64,000 nucleotides of DNA from Eupeodes corollae (taxonomy: Eukaryota; Arthropoda; Insecta; Diptera; Syrphidae), in the NCBI RefSeq assembly GCF_945859685.1, contig NC_079147.1:80468315-80532314 (forward strand), written 5' to 3'. A model generated the notes under the pieces. The model saw nothing but the letters and a program-made list of their open reading frames with translations. It ran no database searches and was not told where the DNA came from. Position 1 is the first letter of the stretch. The number at the start of each line of letters is the position of its first letter. The position numbers and the translations under genes are program-made. This document shows, piece by piece, positions 54,721 through 64,000 of this stretch.

Positions 54721-56035
54721 AAAAAAAAGAGGCTGGGATGCGACTCACACTGATAACTTCCCATCCCGTCTGTCGATTTGTCTTCCTTAAAAGTTTGTCA
54801 ATATGTATTTTAACCAAATTAGCGCAATATTTTTTGTAGATTTTATTTTTTATGAAAAAAACGGACTGTTGGATTTTTATATAAAAATAACTGAATATTG
54901 AAAACAATATTTTCTCTGAAATAAAATAAGTTTGAAGCCAATATTTTTAATTTTTGAAAAGCTATTTGAGCCGAAAGTAAATTTTTACCAAGTTTTAGTA
55001 GGTATTGTTTTTTTTTAGAGTTTTATTTTTTGTAAAAAAAACTGTCAATTCGAATTTTTTAAAAATTTTACCAAATGTTGAAAACAATATTTCTTATAAG
55101 ATAAAATTAGTTTGAAGCCAATATTTAAAATTTTTGAAGAGATATTCTAGTCGAAAATCAATTTTTACCAACTTTCATACATTTTTTTCAGGTTTTTATT
55201 TTTTGTAAAAATACTGTCAATTCGATTTTTCTCAAAATTTGTCCTAATGTTGAAAACAATATTTCTTATAAAAAAAAATTAGTAAGAACCTATTATCTCA
55301 AAGTTTTTAGAAGATATTTGAGTCGAAAATCATTTTTTACGACCTTTGTTAATTTTTTTTCGGTTTTTAATTTTTTGTACAAAAACTGTCAAATCGATTT
55401 TTTTCAAACATTAACTGAATGTTGACAACAAGATGTTCTGAAAGATAAAAGTAAATTAAAGCCAATATCTCAAAGTTTTGAAAAGATATTTGAGTAGAAA
55501 ATCAATTTTTACCAACTTTTATACATTTATTTTTAGGTTTTTATTTTTTGTAAAAAAAACTGTCAATTAGATTTTTCTCAAAATTTTATCAGATGTCAAA
55601 AACATTATTTTTCGTTTCACAAAATTGTTTTAGAGATGAAATCATATTTCAGTCGTAAAATTTTGGAGGTGACAAATTTTTTTTCAGTTTTATTGATTTA
55701 TAAAAAAACCTATTTGGTATCACGTTACAATATATTATATAAAATTTAATTCAAGTCTCTAGCGTTTTTGGTTCGTAAGATATTTAAGGTTAACCAAAAT
55801 TTTCACCTTTTTTTCAAACTGCTATGATAAAAAATTCACCCACGCAATTTTCTTGAGAGCCCTTTCTGCATCTTTCTGCCTTATTATCTGTATAACAAAA
55901 TTTATTTGAAGTCGATATCTCTTCTGGTTCTTGAGCTATGGACGACGAAAAAAACGCCGCGAACGTACAGACGTACGGACGTACGGACGTACAAACGTAC
56001 GTACACACGCACGCACAGACATCTTTCTGAAAATC
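54721..56035 (-). mobile_element. unclassified element U, copy 3
   Basis: Inverted relative to copies 1 and 2. The right end comes first: A-run, GAGGCTGGGATGCGACTCAC, then TAACTTCCCATCCCGTCTGT. Tandem units follow, with AAACTGTCAA-type boxes near 55041, 55213, 55385 and 55559 (period 172-174). Then GGTTCGTAAGATATTTA, TCTTCTGGTTCTTGAGCTAT and the CpG block (CGTACGGACGTACAAACGTA). It breaks off in ACAGACATCTTTCTGAAAAT near 56035, so the hairpin end is missing. Confidence 0.75.
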
Positions 56036-56920
56036 TTTAAAGTTAAAAACTAAACTCCTAGAAAGTTTTGAAATATGTAACATTTATTCTCAAAAAAATA
56101 ATTATATGACATTTTGTGATACAAACACGGATCCTTTTTGTCTTTAAGTACTCGAAGATTATATGTGCCAAGGCTGGGCTATACTAATTGTCTTTTCTAT
56201 TTATTTATTCTATTTATCTATGTGTACCCTTAAATTTTAACTTCCATTAAATTTAGTTTGGTATTGTGCCAACCATTCAACATTCTCATCTGGCTGGAAA
56301 TTATAGTACCCACCGGATGGTGTTGAGCTGTTTTAGATATTTTTTACTGTTTAAGGTTTCGGTTTACAAGGATATGATTTCCATACATTCAGCCTCTTAA
56401 AAGAAATTACTCGTTTTTAAGCCTGAAGAGGGTTTGTATAATTGGAATATTTTTAAAATCATTAATGGGTTGATCGGAAGTCTTCAAAATTATGAGTTTT
56501 TTATTAAGATTAATCCAATATCAGTACTATGATTTCTAATATATTATCAAGACTTTTATTTTCTTTGAAAGCTTCGGCAAAACAAACAAAACCTACATAC
56601 ATTTTCAAGCATAATAAAAAACATTTGAAACATATATTATTATCCTATGCTAATTTCAAAATTTCGTGGATACATGAAAAAAAAAAAACAGATTTGAATT
56701 ACGTGTATTAATCGAAAGAATTTCATCACAAGGGATTCTTAGACGTTTCCAATTAGACAACCACCGAATATAAACTATTTCCTACTTTTTTATAAAAAGA
56801 AAACAATAGATTTATAGATTTTTTCAATAATAGTTATAAAAATTCTGCAGTGTTTCTAATAATACCTATGGCCAGTGACTGTATGATACCATTTTTTTGA
56901 GAAGGCTATTATCCTGATTT
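56036..56920. other. A+T-rich stretch, no gene seen
   Basis: No recognisable coding sequence or element. Confidence 0.45.
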
Positions 56921-57228
56921 TTTGTATCCGTGGCATAATTGTTAGTGCGAAGGACTATCATGCCAGAGGTCTTGGATTCAATCCCTGCCTGTACAATCTT
57001 AAGTTTTTTTTTGTCCCGGGTACTGCCTCTTAGGAGGAATTGGAGTAATTATTGTCATGAAAGGTGCTTTCTTAAATAAACCGTTAGTAATCGACTTAAA
57101 ATCTTTTGGAATCGGCCTGACAACAGAGTACTTCACACAGGAATAGTTGGGAGTTTTAAATCACTAGGCGTTAGTTCTCAACGGACTGTTGCACCACCTA
57201 ATGTGTTTATTTATGATTATCTTGATTT
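56911..57228 (+). mobile_element. tRNA-derived SINE, copy 5, best preserved
   Basis: Head TATCCGTGGCATAATTGTTA with a box A-like GTGGCATAATTGTTAGTGC, and box B-like GGATTCAATCC. Body: TCGACTTAAAATCTTTTGGA, ATCGGCCTGACAACAGAGTA, CACACAGGAATAGTTGGGAG, CTCAACGGACTGTTGCACCA. It ends near 57215 in GTTTATTTATG. ATCCTGATTT at 56911 and ATCTTGATTT at 57219 differ by one base and are a plausible target-site duplication. Confidence 0.75.
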
Positions 57229-57229
57229 A

Positions 57230-59484
57230 ATAACATTTCCTAGATGAAAACAGCCTGCAACTTAAGGTTGTTTGAAATGAATACAATTTTGGAAGTCCTA
57301 TTTCAAGATGAAGGGCGTAGCTTGTCATTTTCAAGGATAAGTTGAAATGTTTAGATGGAACGTATTAATCACTACGCCAAACTCGACACGCTTAATACGA
57401 GCTCCAATATTTTATACATGGCTGAGAGGTCAATTCGATTATTCTAAAGATGTTTCGCCATTTTACATTTAATAGACTTTGTGAAGTATTTGATTTCTCT
57501 AAAAGGTGCAAGCTGAAATACAAAACTTGGTTCAATTTCGCATCCAAATATTAGTACTCATCTACAATCTCCAAACTAACACTATTTAGAACCCAATTAT
57601 ACTATGTTTTGACCTTTTGCTCATCTACTAAACAGCAATACTTTACAATAATAATACTTTACAAGGCCCGATTTATAACAGTATTTCGCTAGGCGAAAAT
57701 CAACAAAAAAAAGGCATACAATTTCTAGTTTCTCGCTTAGAACGCTTTGACAATGGATAATATGGTAAAAATATGTGAATCATCGAATAACTTTTCCGGA
57801 AACCAACCTGAAAGTTCCAAAGGACATTATTTCCATCTACCAGATCTCTTATCTGTTCACAAGTACACTACAGAATAAATTTGCAAGTGCATTCATAAAG
57901 AAGATTCCGCAGTAATTTTCAACATTTGTCAAGTCTCCTTATTTGTTGATAAGAAATATTACCGACTTTTTGAGCGATGATGGAAAAAAATTATTTTGGC
58001 ATCAAAAATTTCATCCAAGAATTGTTGCTCTACATTCAAAAGTTTTAAGTCAGACAGACTGATAAATGAGTATTAAAGTATGCAGATCGATCACTAGACA
58101 ATACTCCTGTGCCAAAATGTATATTTCTTAAATATTATACTATTCTAGTAATTTAATATTCAATTAAAAATGTTTCAACCTAAATAAACAGCATTAATTA
58201 AATCCATAGCAAATCATGTGTGAAACTACGAGTATAACATAGTACAAGTGCAAACATAAACTTATCTATCAAACAAACCAAAATATAATTTTCTACAATA
58301 ATACATAATCAGTAGCTGATAAACAATTTTGATAACAACTCAAAATCAATGATTATTTTATTTAAATTGTGGTCAACAAAGACATTCAAATGGTTGCTAG
58401 CTCCACTTTGACCCATACAAAAATGTTTTCTATAAATGTACATATCATTTGAAAAGCGAGTTAAAAAATATCAAAATCAATGATGGCAAATCATCACCAT
58501 TTCCTAAATTCAATTTAATTAAATGAATCATTTAAAATAAGCATCAAACAAACACTAAAACACCACACGAAATACACTTTAATTTCACTCAACACAAAAT
58601 TTTGTTTACGCTTTTGTATACCAATTTATATTTTTTATTTATTTTGGTTTCGAAAACAGAGCCAATTTATTACAGTCTGACATTTTTTGCACAAAGTTTT
58701 AAAAATTGACAAAAAAGACTTATTTTCCGATACAAATTCAATCATGGTCTAGAAAAAGTTTTCAAACTCATCATCAGCACTTTTCATTTCATCTTTTTGT
58801 GGTTCTTGTGCTTTCTAAATTTAGATTCTTTGACAAACGTGGGAAAATCCACTTGACTATTTCAATTTTATTCATCTGTCTATTTTTATTTATTTAAATC
58901 ATCCCATTTTGAAATATGAAAAACATCAGTATTCAGTTTAAAAAAGGTTCTTAGAAAATTCTTGAAATACAAACATTTTCGTCTTCATTCAAATCCCATC
59001 TCACTTTTACTTTATAATGAACACCTTTCCACGTCTTGATGAAAAATCACTTATTTCAATCATTTGCCCTAAAAATAACACTTTCTGTATACAAAGCAGT
59101 CGAATCTAAATTCAAAAATATATAAAATTTGGGTGTGCTGTTTGCAGGTGTGTATGTTTTGGTTTTGTTTGGTTAAGAAGTCTTCCTATTTTTAATTGGC
59201 ATCGACATCGACGGACGCTATCGCTACCGCCACCGCCAAACCATCCACCTTCGTTATGTGTCAGGTGAATGAATGGCTTATACATCACACTCAAAAAAAC
59301 AAAGCAAATTTTTGGTTAGCCGGTATGGCAGTGGCACCTACCTGAATATCTGATGCACCCTTTTAGTTTAAGAACTGTGAGAAATAGTCTAAATTTGGAA
59401 CATTGATGCACTGTGAGGCACAACAAAGAATTTTTGAATATATTAACAAAGGAATTTTTATTTGTTTATTAAACAAAGTTTATT
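57230..59484. other. A+T-rich stretch, no gene seen
   Basis: A short G+C-rich block near 59205-59250 (ACGCTATCGCTACCGCCACC) is low complexity. Nothing else recognised. Confidence 0.45.
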
Positions 59485-59655
59485 AAAAAACGAGGCTGGG
59501 AGGAGATCCACACCGTTTGTCTTGCTTAAAAGAGGTTTTCGACATCTCTCTAAAAATCTTTTATTCAGATTTTACTGGCCTTGAAACGTCGAGAAATGTC
59601 GAAATTTTCAATTCGACAAATCATATCACAATAACTTCCTATGAGAAGTTAAAAA
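59485..59655 (-). mobile_element. unclassified element U, internally deleted copy 4
   Basis: Both ends are present with almost no interior: A-run and CGAGGCTGGGAGGAGATCCA on the left, then CATCTCTCTAAAAATCTTTT, CCTTGAAACGTCGAGAAATG, TCAATTCGACAAATCATATC and AACTTCCTATGAGAAGTTAA on the right. The last is the hairpin end (AACTTC / GAAGTT). It confirms which ends delimit the family. Confidence 0.7.
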
Positions 59656-59979
59656 TGGAAAGCATTAGAAGAGCGAAAATTAGCCTACTACAAAAACGGA
59701 AATTCATAAAGGTCCATAGTCATTCATTCCAGTTAGGAAAATGTTACTACTTACTTAGTTTCTTATTCGTCTCCATATGCATTGACGGTCTCAGCCTTTA
59801 AGCCCCTTGCAAGCCCCTTTATTCAACGAAACAAGCGCTCTGGCTGCAGTAACCGCCTAGTCTCTGTAGCGCAGGTTTGATCTTTCTCGTCGTCTAAAAC
59901 TTAGGGGATGCGATTGAAACATTTTCTTTTTCCATTCGATCATGTGGTCAAAGCAGTGTAGTCGGCGTGTTTAAGGTCT
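59656..59979. other. no gene seen
   Basis: Short interval between element U copy 4 and an RT relic. An open frame at 59517-59801 is chance, being mostly element U sequence. Confidence 0.4.
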
Positions 59980-60465
59980 TTGGTTCACAATTGAATCTCC
60001 TCCAATCAATTATGTCGTCCTCGTAGCCAATCAATTGTAAAGACTCAAGGACTATGTTGAAGAATCACATTATAGTGCATATCCTTGTCTAAACCCTTTA
60101 CATGTCTAGAATAGTTCGAATGAGTTGTTACCTATTTACACGTTAAACCGCGTATTTTGTAACGTCATGTGGCATAACTGGATCAATTTTTCGGAATACC
60201 AAGTTCAGACATTTCCAATAGAAGCTTTTCGCGACTTATGCTATCATATACGGCTTTGAAGTCGATGAAATGATGGTGGGTCTCGACTTAAAGTACCTGT
60301 AGGCAACATTATGCAGTGATATGCCTCTGTCATTTTTGCAGAACATAAGTTCGCTTTTTTTGTAAATTGGGAATATTGAGCTATTTGAGCAGTCATCATA
60401 GCTTTCTCTTCCCATACCTATTAGATGAACTGGAGCATGCACCCTACGAGGACATAACCTCTAAA
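59980..60465 (-). pseudogene. RTE-like RT relic, divergent
   Basis: The minus strand reads SSIFPIYKKSELMFCKNDRG with ISLHNVAYRYFKS, then HHFIDFKAVYDSISREKLLL, EMSELGIPKN, KGFRQGYAL and LIGYEDDI. These follow the order of the RTE-like RTs (FPIHKKGDPLN.CANYRGISLLNIAYK, FIDFKAAYDSIYRE, KGFRQGDALSCD, LLGYADDI). YADD reads YEDD. Many stops and frameshifts; older than copies A-D. Confidence 0.7.
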
Positions 60466-60644
60466 TTTTAAAAGTTCCGTAGGTTGCCCAACCGAAACGA
60501 CGAATTTGCGGTGCTGAACTCGTCGAGATACCTGAGTTGAGAAGCCGCGAGTTTTTTCTCTTTCGTTCTTTTTTTACGGCACTCCTCTTGTTTTCCTCTG
60601 CAGCATTGTCGGTCTCCTGCTTCACTACCGTGCATCATCATAAC

Positions 60645-60663
60645 AAGGTTAGGTTAGGTTACG
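60645..60663 (-). repeat. GGTTA-type tail of the RNase H element
   Basis: AAGGTTAGGTTAGGTTACG on the plus strand is (TAACC)n read along the element. The related relic at 8.5 kb ends in a decayed version (GGTTAGATAAGGTTAAAG). Confidence 0.6.
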
Positions 60664-60932
60664 TTATAGTGGCTGTCCAAGATGGAAACGGGCACACTTA
60701 GGCCTGTTTAATGGCATATTGTGATACTACATGAATCTTGAGGCTTCCTCCTAAGCTCAATAGAACCAGTTTGAGTCCCTTACGAAACGTGAGAGGCTGA
60801 TTATGCTGATATGATTTAGATCGTTTAAGATGAATTCTCATATGTAATTCTTGCGTTTTCGAGCCAGACCAGGGCATGTGCAAATGAAGAACTATTTTTT
60901 CCTCTTCCTTGTCCATACAGCTTCTGCAAAAG

Positions 60933-61445
60933 TCATTTGAGAATACGCCTAGTCTCGTGGCGTGCTTTCCTATTAGACAGTGTCCGGTTATGACACCTAT
61001 TATCGAGCTTATATGCGATCTGCTTAGAGAGAGCAAGCACCTTGAACGTTTTAAATCCAGTGTTGGCCAGATGTTTTTTGTGACTTCCCACGTGGTGATG
61101 TTGTTCCACCTGGTGTTTGCCCTCCTCACAGCGCTCGTCTTGCATTAGCAACAGTTGACAAGTACCGATTGGTATGCCAGTACTTACCAAACATGGTAGG
61201 ATGGGCTGTACTGTACCGTTCCTGGCGAGTTCATGTGCCTTCCAGTTACCTGGAATGTCTCTTTGGCCCGGCACCCAGCAAAGGTCAATATCAAACTGTT
61301 GTGCCATCTCCATTAGAGATGATCTGCAGTTATGGACTGTTATAGAGTTTGTAGAGACAGAGTCCAGATATTTGATAGCGGCCTGGCTATCAGAGAAAAT
61401 ACGGATATCAGATTTTGATATCACGTTTTCTTTAAGCCAGGACAA
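60933..61445 (-). pseudogene. RNase H and downstream region
   Basis: 170 codons from the second half of RNase H. The first half lies just upstream in pieces (HFYTDGLKTKEGFGGGVYSE with the first Asp, SVFQAELLAIK with Glu). The frame contains IRIFSDSQAAIKYLDSV (third acidic residue), DLCWVPGQRDIPGNWKAHEL and ARNGTV. The expected KAD.LAR reads KAHELAR, so the last catalytic Asp is lost. After it come HQVEQHHHVGSHKKH and FKVLALSKQIAYKLDNRCHN. A second frame (60698-61129) carries ITGHCLIGKHATRLGVFSND. Confidence 0.85.
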
Positions 61446-62084
61446 TACTTACTTTATCGCCAAAAGTTCCGCCTGGAACACGCTACAATGATTGGGAATG
61501 CACAATAAGAGACCTAATTTCAGTCGTTCAGAGTACACACCTCCACCAAACCCTTCTTTTGTTTTTAACCCATCAGTGTAAAAATGGATTGACTCATGCT
61601 CCAAGCATATCCTATCCTCCCAAAAAGATCTAGGAAGTATAGAAATCTGGAAATTTCTGTCGAATTGCAGTTGGGAAATGTTGTAGTCTGTGTGCTTTGG
61701 AATTGGCCAATGTTGTTGTTAGTCCACTGCGACGAAGGTTTGAGGCGAATAGCAGAGCTTGCAGCTATTTGTTTGCTAAATATGTCAAGAGATGTTAGGT
61801 AGAGCAAGGTGTTCAGTGCCGCATAGCGAACCGCTTATAGATAGGCAAGCTGAACGTTGGACTTTATTTAACTTATCCCTGTTTATAACTCCTTTCTCTA
61901 AAGGAGTCTACCATACTGCCACACCATACGTTAAAATCGGTCTGAATACCGATGTGTATAGCCAATGCGTGATTCTGGGTTGTAAAGCCCCTTTTATTAC
62001 CAATAGCTGTTTTGCAAGAAAAGAGTGCTACAGTAGCTTTTTTGACTCTTTCCTGTACGTTGCGTTTCCAATTTAGTTTTTTTT

Positions 62085-62270
62085 CTATGTCAAGATTGAG
62101 GTATTATTTGAGAATAATAAGACCAAATTGGTTTTGTGTGAGTTAACACCCAGTCCACACCGATCAGCCCAAATAATTAGTCTGTCTAAGGCATTTTGTA
62201 AGAGTTCTTTTAGGGTGTGAAGATGCTTTCCTGAAGCTGCTATAGCCACGTCATCTGCATAGGGTACCAC
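62085..62270 (-). pseudogene. RT palm with YADD, R1/LOA-like
   Basis: Sixty-one codons: MVPYADDVAIAASGKHLHTL, KELLQNALDRLIIWADRCGL, GVNSHKTNLVLLFS. The YADD is intact. The preceding block (RGTPQGGVLSPLLWNLVVYE) is in the same element upstream, interrupted by a stop (LDA*VF). Confidence 0.85.
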
Positions 62271-62539
62271 TCTGAAGACCTACGCATCCAGACTAGTTAG
62301 GATTTCATACACCACTAGGTTCCAAAGGAGGGGGGAGAGAACACCACCTTGCGGTGTCCCTCTAATAACAATTCCTCTGCCAGAAAAGTATCCCAGTTTT
62401 TAGTTAATTATTCCGCTAGTAAGCATTAAACGTATTAACTTCCGAAGCGAACTCTATACATTTAGAGATGTTAGTGCAGATTCCTTTTCTTTTCTGTCTG
62501 TTAGCCTATAGTAGTCTCGCGGTACTGGTTTCACTGGTC

Positions 62540-63035
62540 TTTGACGCTTATAGATGGGAGAACGGCTAAGAGTTTCCCTGACACTGATTAGCACGTGGTC
62601 GATTTGATTTTCAGTTCGGCCATCTTAAGATCGCCAGGTTGCTCTGTGCATCCTTCGATTGGAAAACCTGGCACTACTTGTCACCATATTACTAGCATTA
62701 ACAAAGTCGATTAGTCGAAAGCCGTTGTATGTGTCGTTGTTTCATGGAGACTATGCTTTACAACCAACTAATCCTCCAAAGATATTTTCCTTTCCGACTT
62801 TAGCACCGAACTCATCGAGCTCGACTTTGACATCGTACATCAGACAGGCAACGTAAGCTCTATCCAGGAGGTCGTAAAACTCCTCCTTGTTGAACTCCTC
62901 CGCTTTATCGGTAGGGGCTTTTGCACATATTAGGCTGATGTTTTGGAATGTAGCTTTGGTGCCGATCACACCTATGCGATCGTTAATAGGCTTAAGTTCG
63001 ATGACCTTGGATCTGAGCCAATTTCTCACTAGGAA
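62540..63035 (-). pseudogene. RTE-like APE endonuclease fragment
   Basis: Frame 62751-63029 (92 codons): RSKVIELKPINDRIGVIGTK, NISLICAKAPTDKAEEFNK, VKVELDEFGAKVGKENIFGG. Continued after a stop and frame change: GFRLIDFVNASNMVTSSARF, HRATWRS and ENQIDHVLISVRET. The order NISLICA.APT...EFGAKVGK...G.RL.DF...W.S.D..T.NQIDH is that of the RTE-like endonucleases. The usual GDFNAKVG reads DEFGAKVG, so catalytic residues are changed. It ends where the R1/LOA-like RT begins. Confidence 0.75.
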
Positions 63036-63039
63036 TTAG

Positions 63040-64000
63040 AAAAATGTGAATTGATGTTAAGAAACCATGCAGAAATAAAACTTTTAGGTATTTTATTTAT
63101 TGTGGTCATATTTTTGAAAAATATGTTAAGTAAAGTGCACAAATCATAAACTGGAAAAGAATTTTCCTAATGAGCTCACTTTCATATAATGTTTGGAAAG
63201 ATTTTTTTTTCAACTGTGTAACTCCAATCGCTGTTTCGGTTTATGAAGATTAGTTGCAAGCCATTCTCTTTCTATTACTGACTTATTCTACTTATTAGTA
63301 AGACTTGAGATTATTCATAATTCTTCTTTTTTAAAAGTTCATTTTTGAAAGATGGTAAACAAATAAAATTAAAGCATTTTTAATTATTTTTAAGGACAAA
63401 CAAAAGGATTTTTTGGTTAAGCTATCGATAGAACCCATAATTATGTTTTAAGTGGGTGGATACCACGCCCTTAATTGAAAACAACGAGCTTTAAATTTTG
63501 CTCTTTATCTATACCACAAGAACTTCATTACATATTTGAAAAATTTCAAAGTTTTACGCTACTGAAACTTCTTCATAATGTTGACGATTAGTGATTTTGG
63601 GTTTTTTGAAGTTCTGTATCTTAGGAATGACTTGTGCTTTCATAATTATAATTTTATCTACATTTTTTCCTTTATTAGACTCGATTTATTAAAAGCTATA
63701 TTATTTATATGTGGTTTGATAACTTTTATTAAAAACACAAAGTATGATTCATGCTGATTTTTTTGGGCTAAGTATGGAACATAATATCAGTAAAATGAGC
63801 ACCAGCTTAATGCTCATAGAGACGTAGGACATTTGAGCTCAGCACCTGTATTTAAGCCCGAATGTTCTCGTTGATGGGTTTAATTACGTATTCCAGCTCC
63901 AGGAAGATCGAATACAGCTCCTTGCTGACAAAATAGTGCCACCAATGTCGTAATCGCCAAATAAATTTAATAACTTTAGTCCGTAAAGCGAGTATTTTAT
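63040..64000. other. A+T-rich stretch, no gene seen
   Basis: Only the inverted GGTGGATACCACGCCC motif at 63455-63470 was noted. No coding sequence recognised. Confidence 0.5.

Larger units (their letters stand above)
60640..62530 (-). mobile_element. non-LTR retrotransposon with RNase H (R1/LOA-like)
   Basis: Read down the minus strand: RT palm (GIVIRGTPQGGVLSPLLWNL, VVYEILTSLDA, then VVPYADDVAIAASG), LGVNSHKTNLVLL, thumb (LQPRITHWLYTSVFRPILTY), RNase H, the SIIGVITGHCLIGKHATRLG segment with a terminal Cys/His motif (FCRSCMDKEEE, HLH), and a 3' end with GGTTA repeats. RNase H after the RT points to R1/LOA/I-type clades. The N-terminal half of the RT is missing; an RTE-like endonuclease lies in its place. 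Several stops and frameshifts. Confidence 0.8.

Noticed and set aside
60645..60663. Interstitial telomere repeat (TTAGG)n
   Set aside because: Only three units, located exactly at the 3' end of a retrotransposon and mirrored in a related copy; an element tail explains it better.
1..64000. CRISPR arrays, operons, bacterial promoters, ribosome binding sites
   Set aside because: The sequence is eukaryotic; no regularly spaced identical repeats with spacers occur, and the tandem units seen are contiguous.
1..64000. LTR retrotransposons or endogenous viruses
   Set aside because: No long terminal direct repeats, protease, integrase or retroviral-type RT motifs were found; all RTs are of the non-LTR type.

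Overview
The window looks like a gene-poor, strongly A+T-rich piece of an insect nuclear genome, most likely a fly. No complete host gene, rRNA or tRNA gene could be supported. Nearly everything recognisable is transposable-element DNA in different states of decay. The mix (several non-LTR families, mariner/Tc1 and PIF/Harbinger relics, a tRNA-derived SINE) fits an arthropod intron or intergenic region. The fly assignment is an inference from the kinds of elements and from base composition.

Layout. 0-10 kb: a broken RTE-like retrotransposon (2.4-4.0 kb, plus strand) ending in TAAG repeats, a decayed unknown coding remnant (4.05-4.55 kb), a mariner relic (7.2 kb), a SINE (7.9 kb) and an RNase H-bearing non-LTR relic (8.5-9.3 kb). 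11-16 kb: an old non-LTR copy with its 3' part (13.7 to 11.6 kb, minus strand) and a second kind of non-LTR relic (14.2-15.4 kb). 19-27 kb: a Helitron-like terminus, RTE-like copy B (minus), another retrotransposon tail, a Tc1 relic and the longest RTE-like copy, C (plus), which contains a nested truncated copy. 29.7-41.7 kb is the densest stretch: SINE, a 3'-end copy of the 11.6 kb repeat, mariner relic, a nearly complete non-LTR element (35.3-31.8 kb), facing Tc1 and mariner relics, a second long non-LTR element (40.5-37.9 kb) and a Harbinger relic. 41.7-60 kb: three large and two small copies of an unclassified element (called U here) built of about 172-180 bp repeats, RTE-like copy D with an exact 11-bp target-site duplication, another mariner relic and two SINEs. 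60-63 kb: an RT/RNase H element joined to an RTE-like endonuclease, next to a further RT fragment.

The coding segments do not form a pathway. Each is a former transposition enzyme: endonuclease, reverse transcriptase, RNase H, or DDE/DDD transposase. Catalytic residues survive in some copies (YADD in RTE-like copies A and B, in the 33 kb element and in the 62 kb element) and are lost in others (YAYD in copy D, Asp to His in the last RNase H motif). Every copy has stops, frameshifts, truncations or deletions, so no autonomous element is evident.

Host signals are weak. Two 8-codon start segments followed by splice donors (11.50 and 53.03 kb) could be first coding exons of genes reading rightward, but this is speculative. 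The best leads for something undescribed are the U family, the small open frame in the 11.6/30.1 kb repeat pair, and the 4.05-4.55 kb protein remnant.
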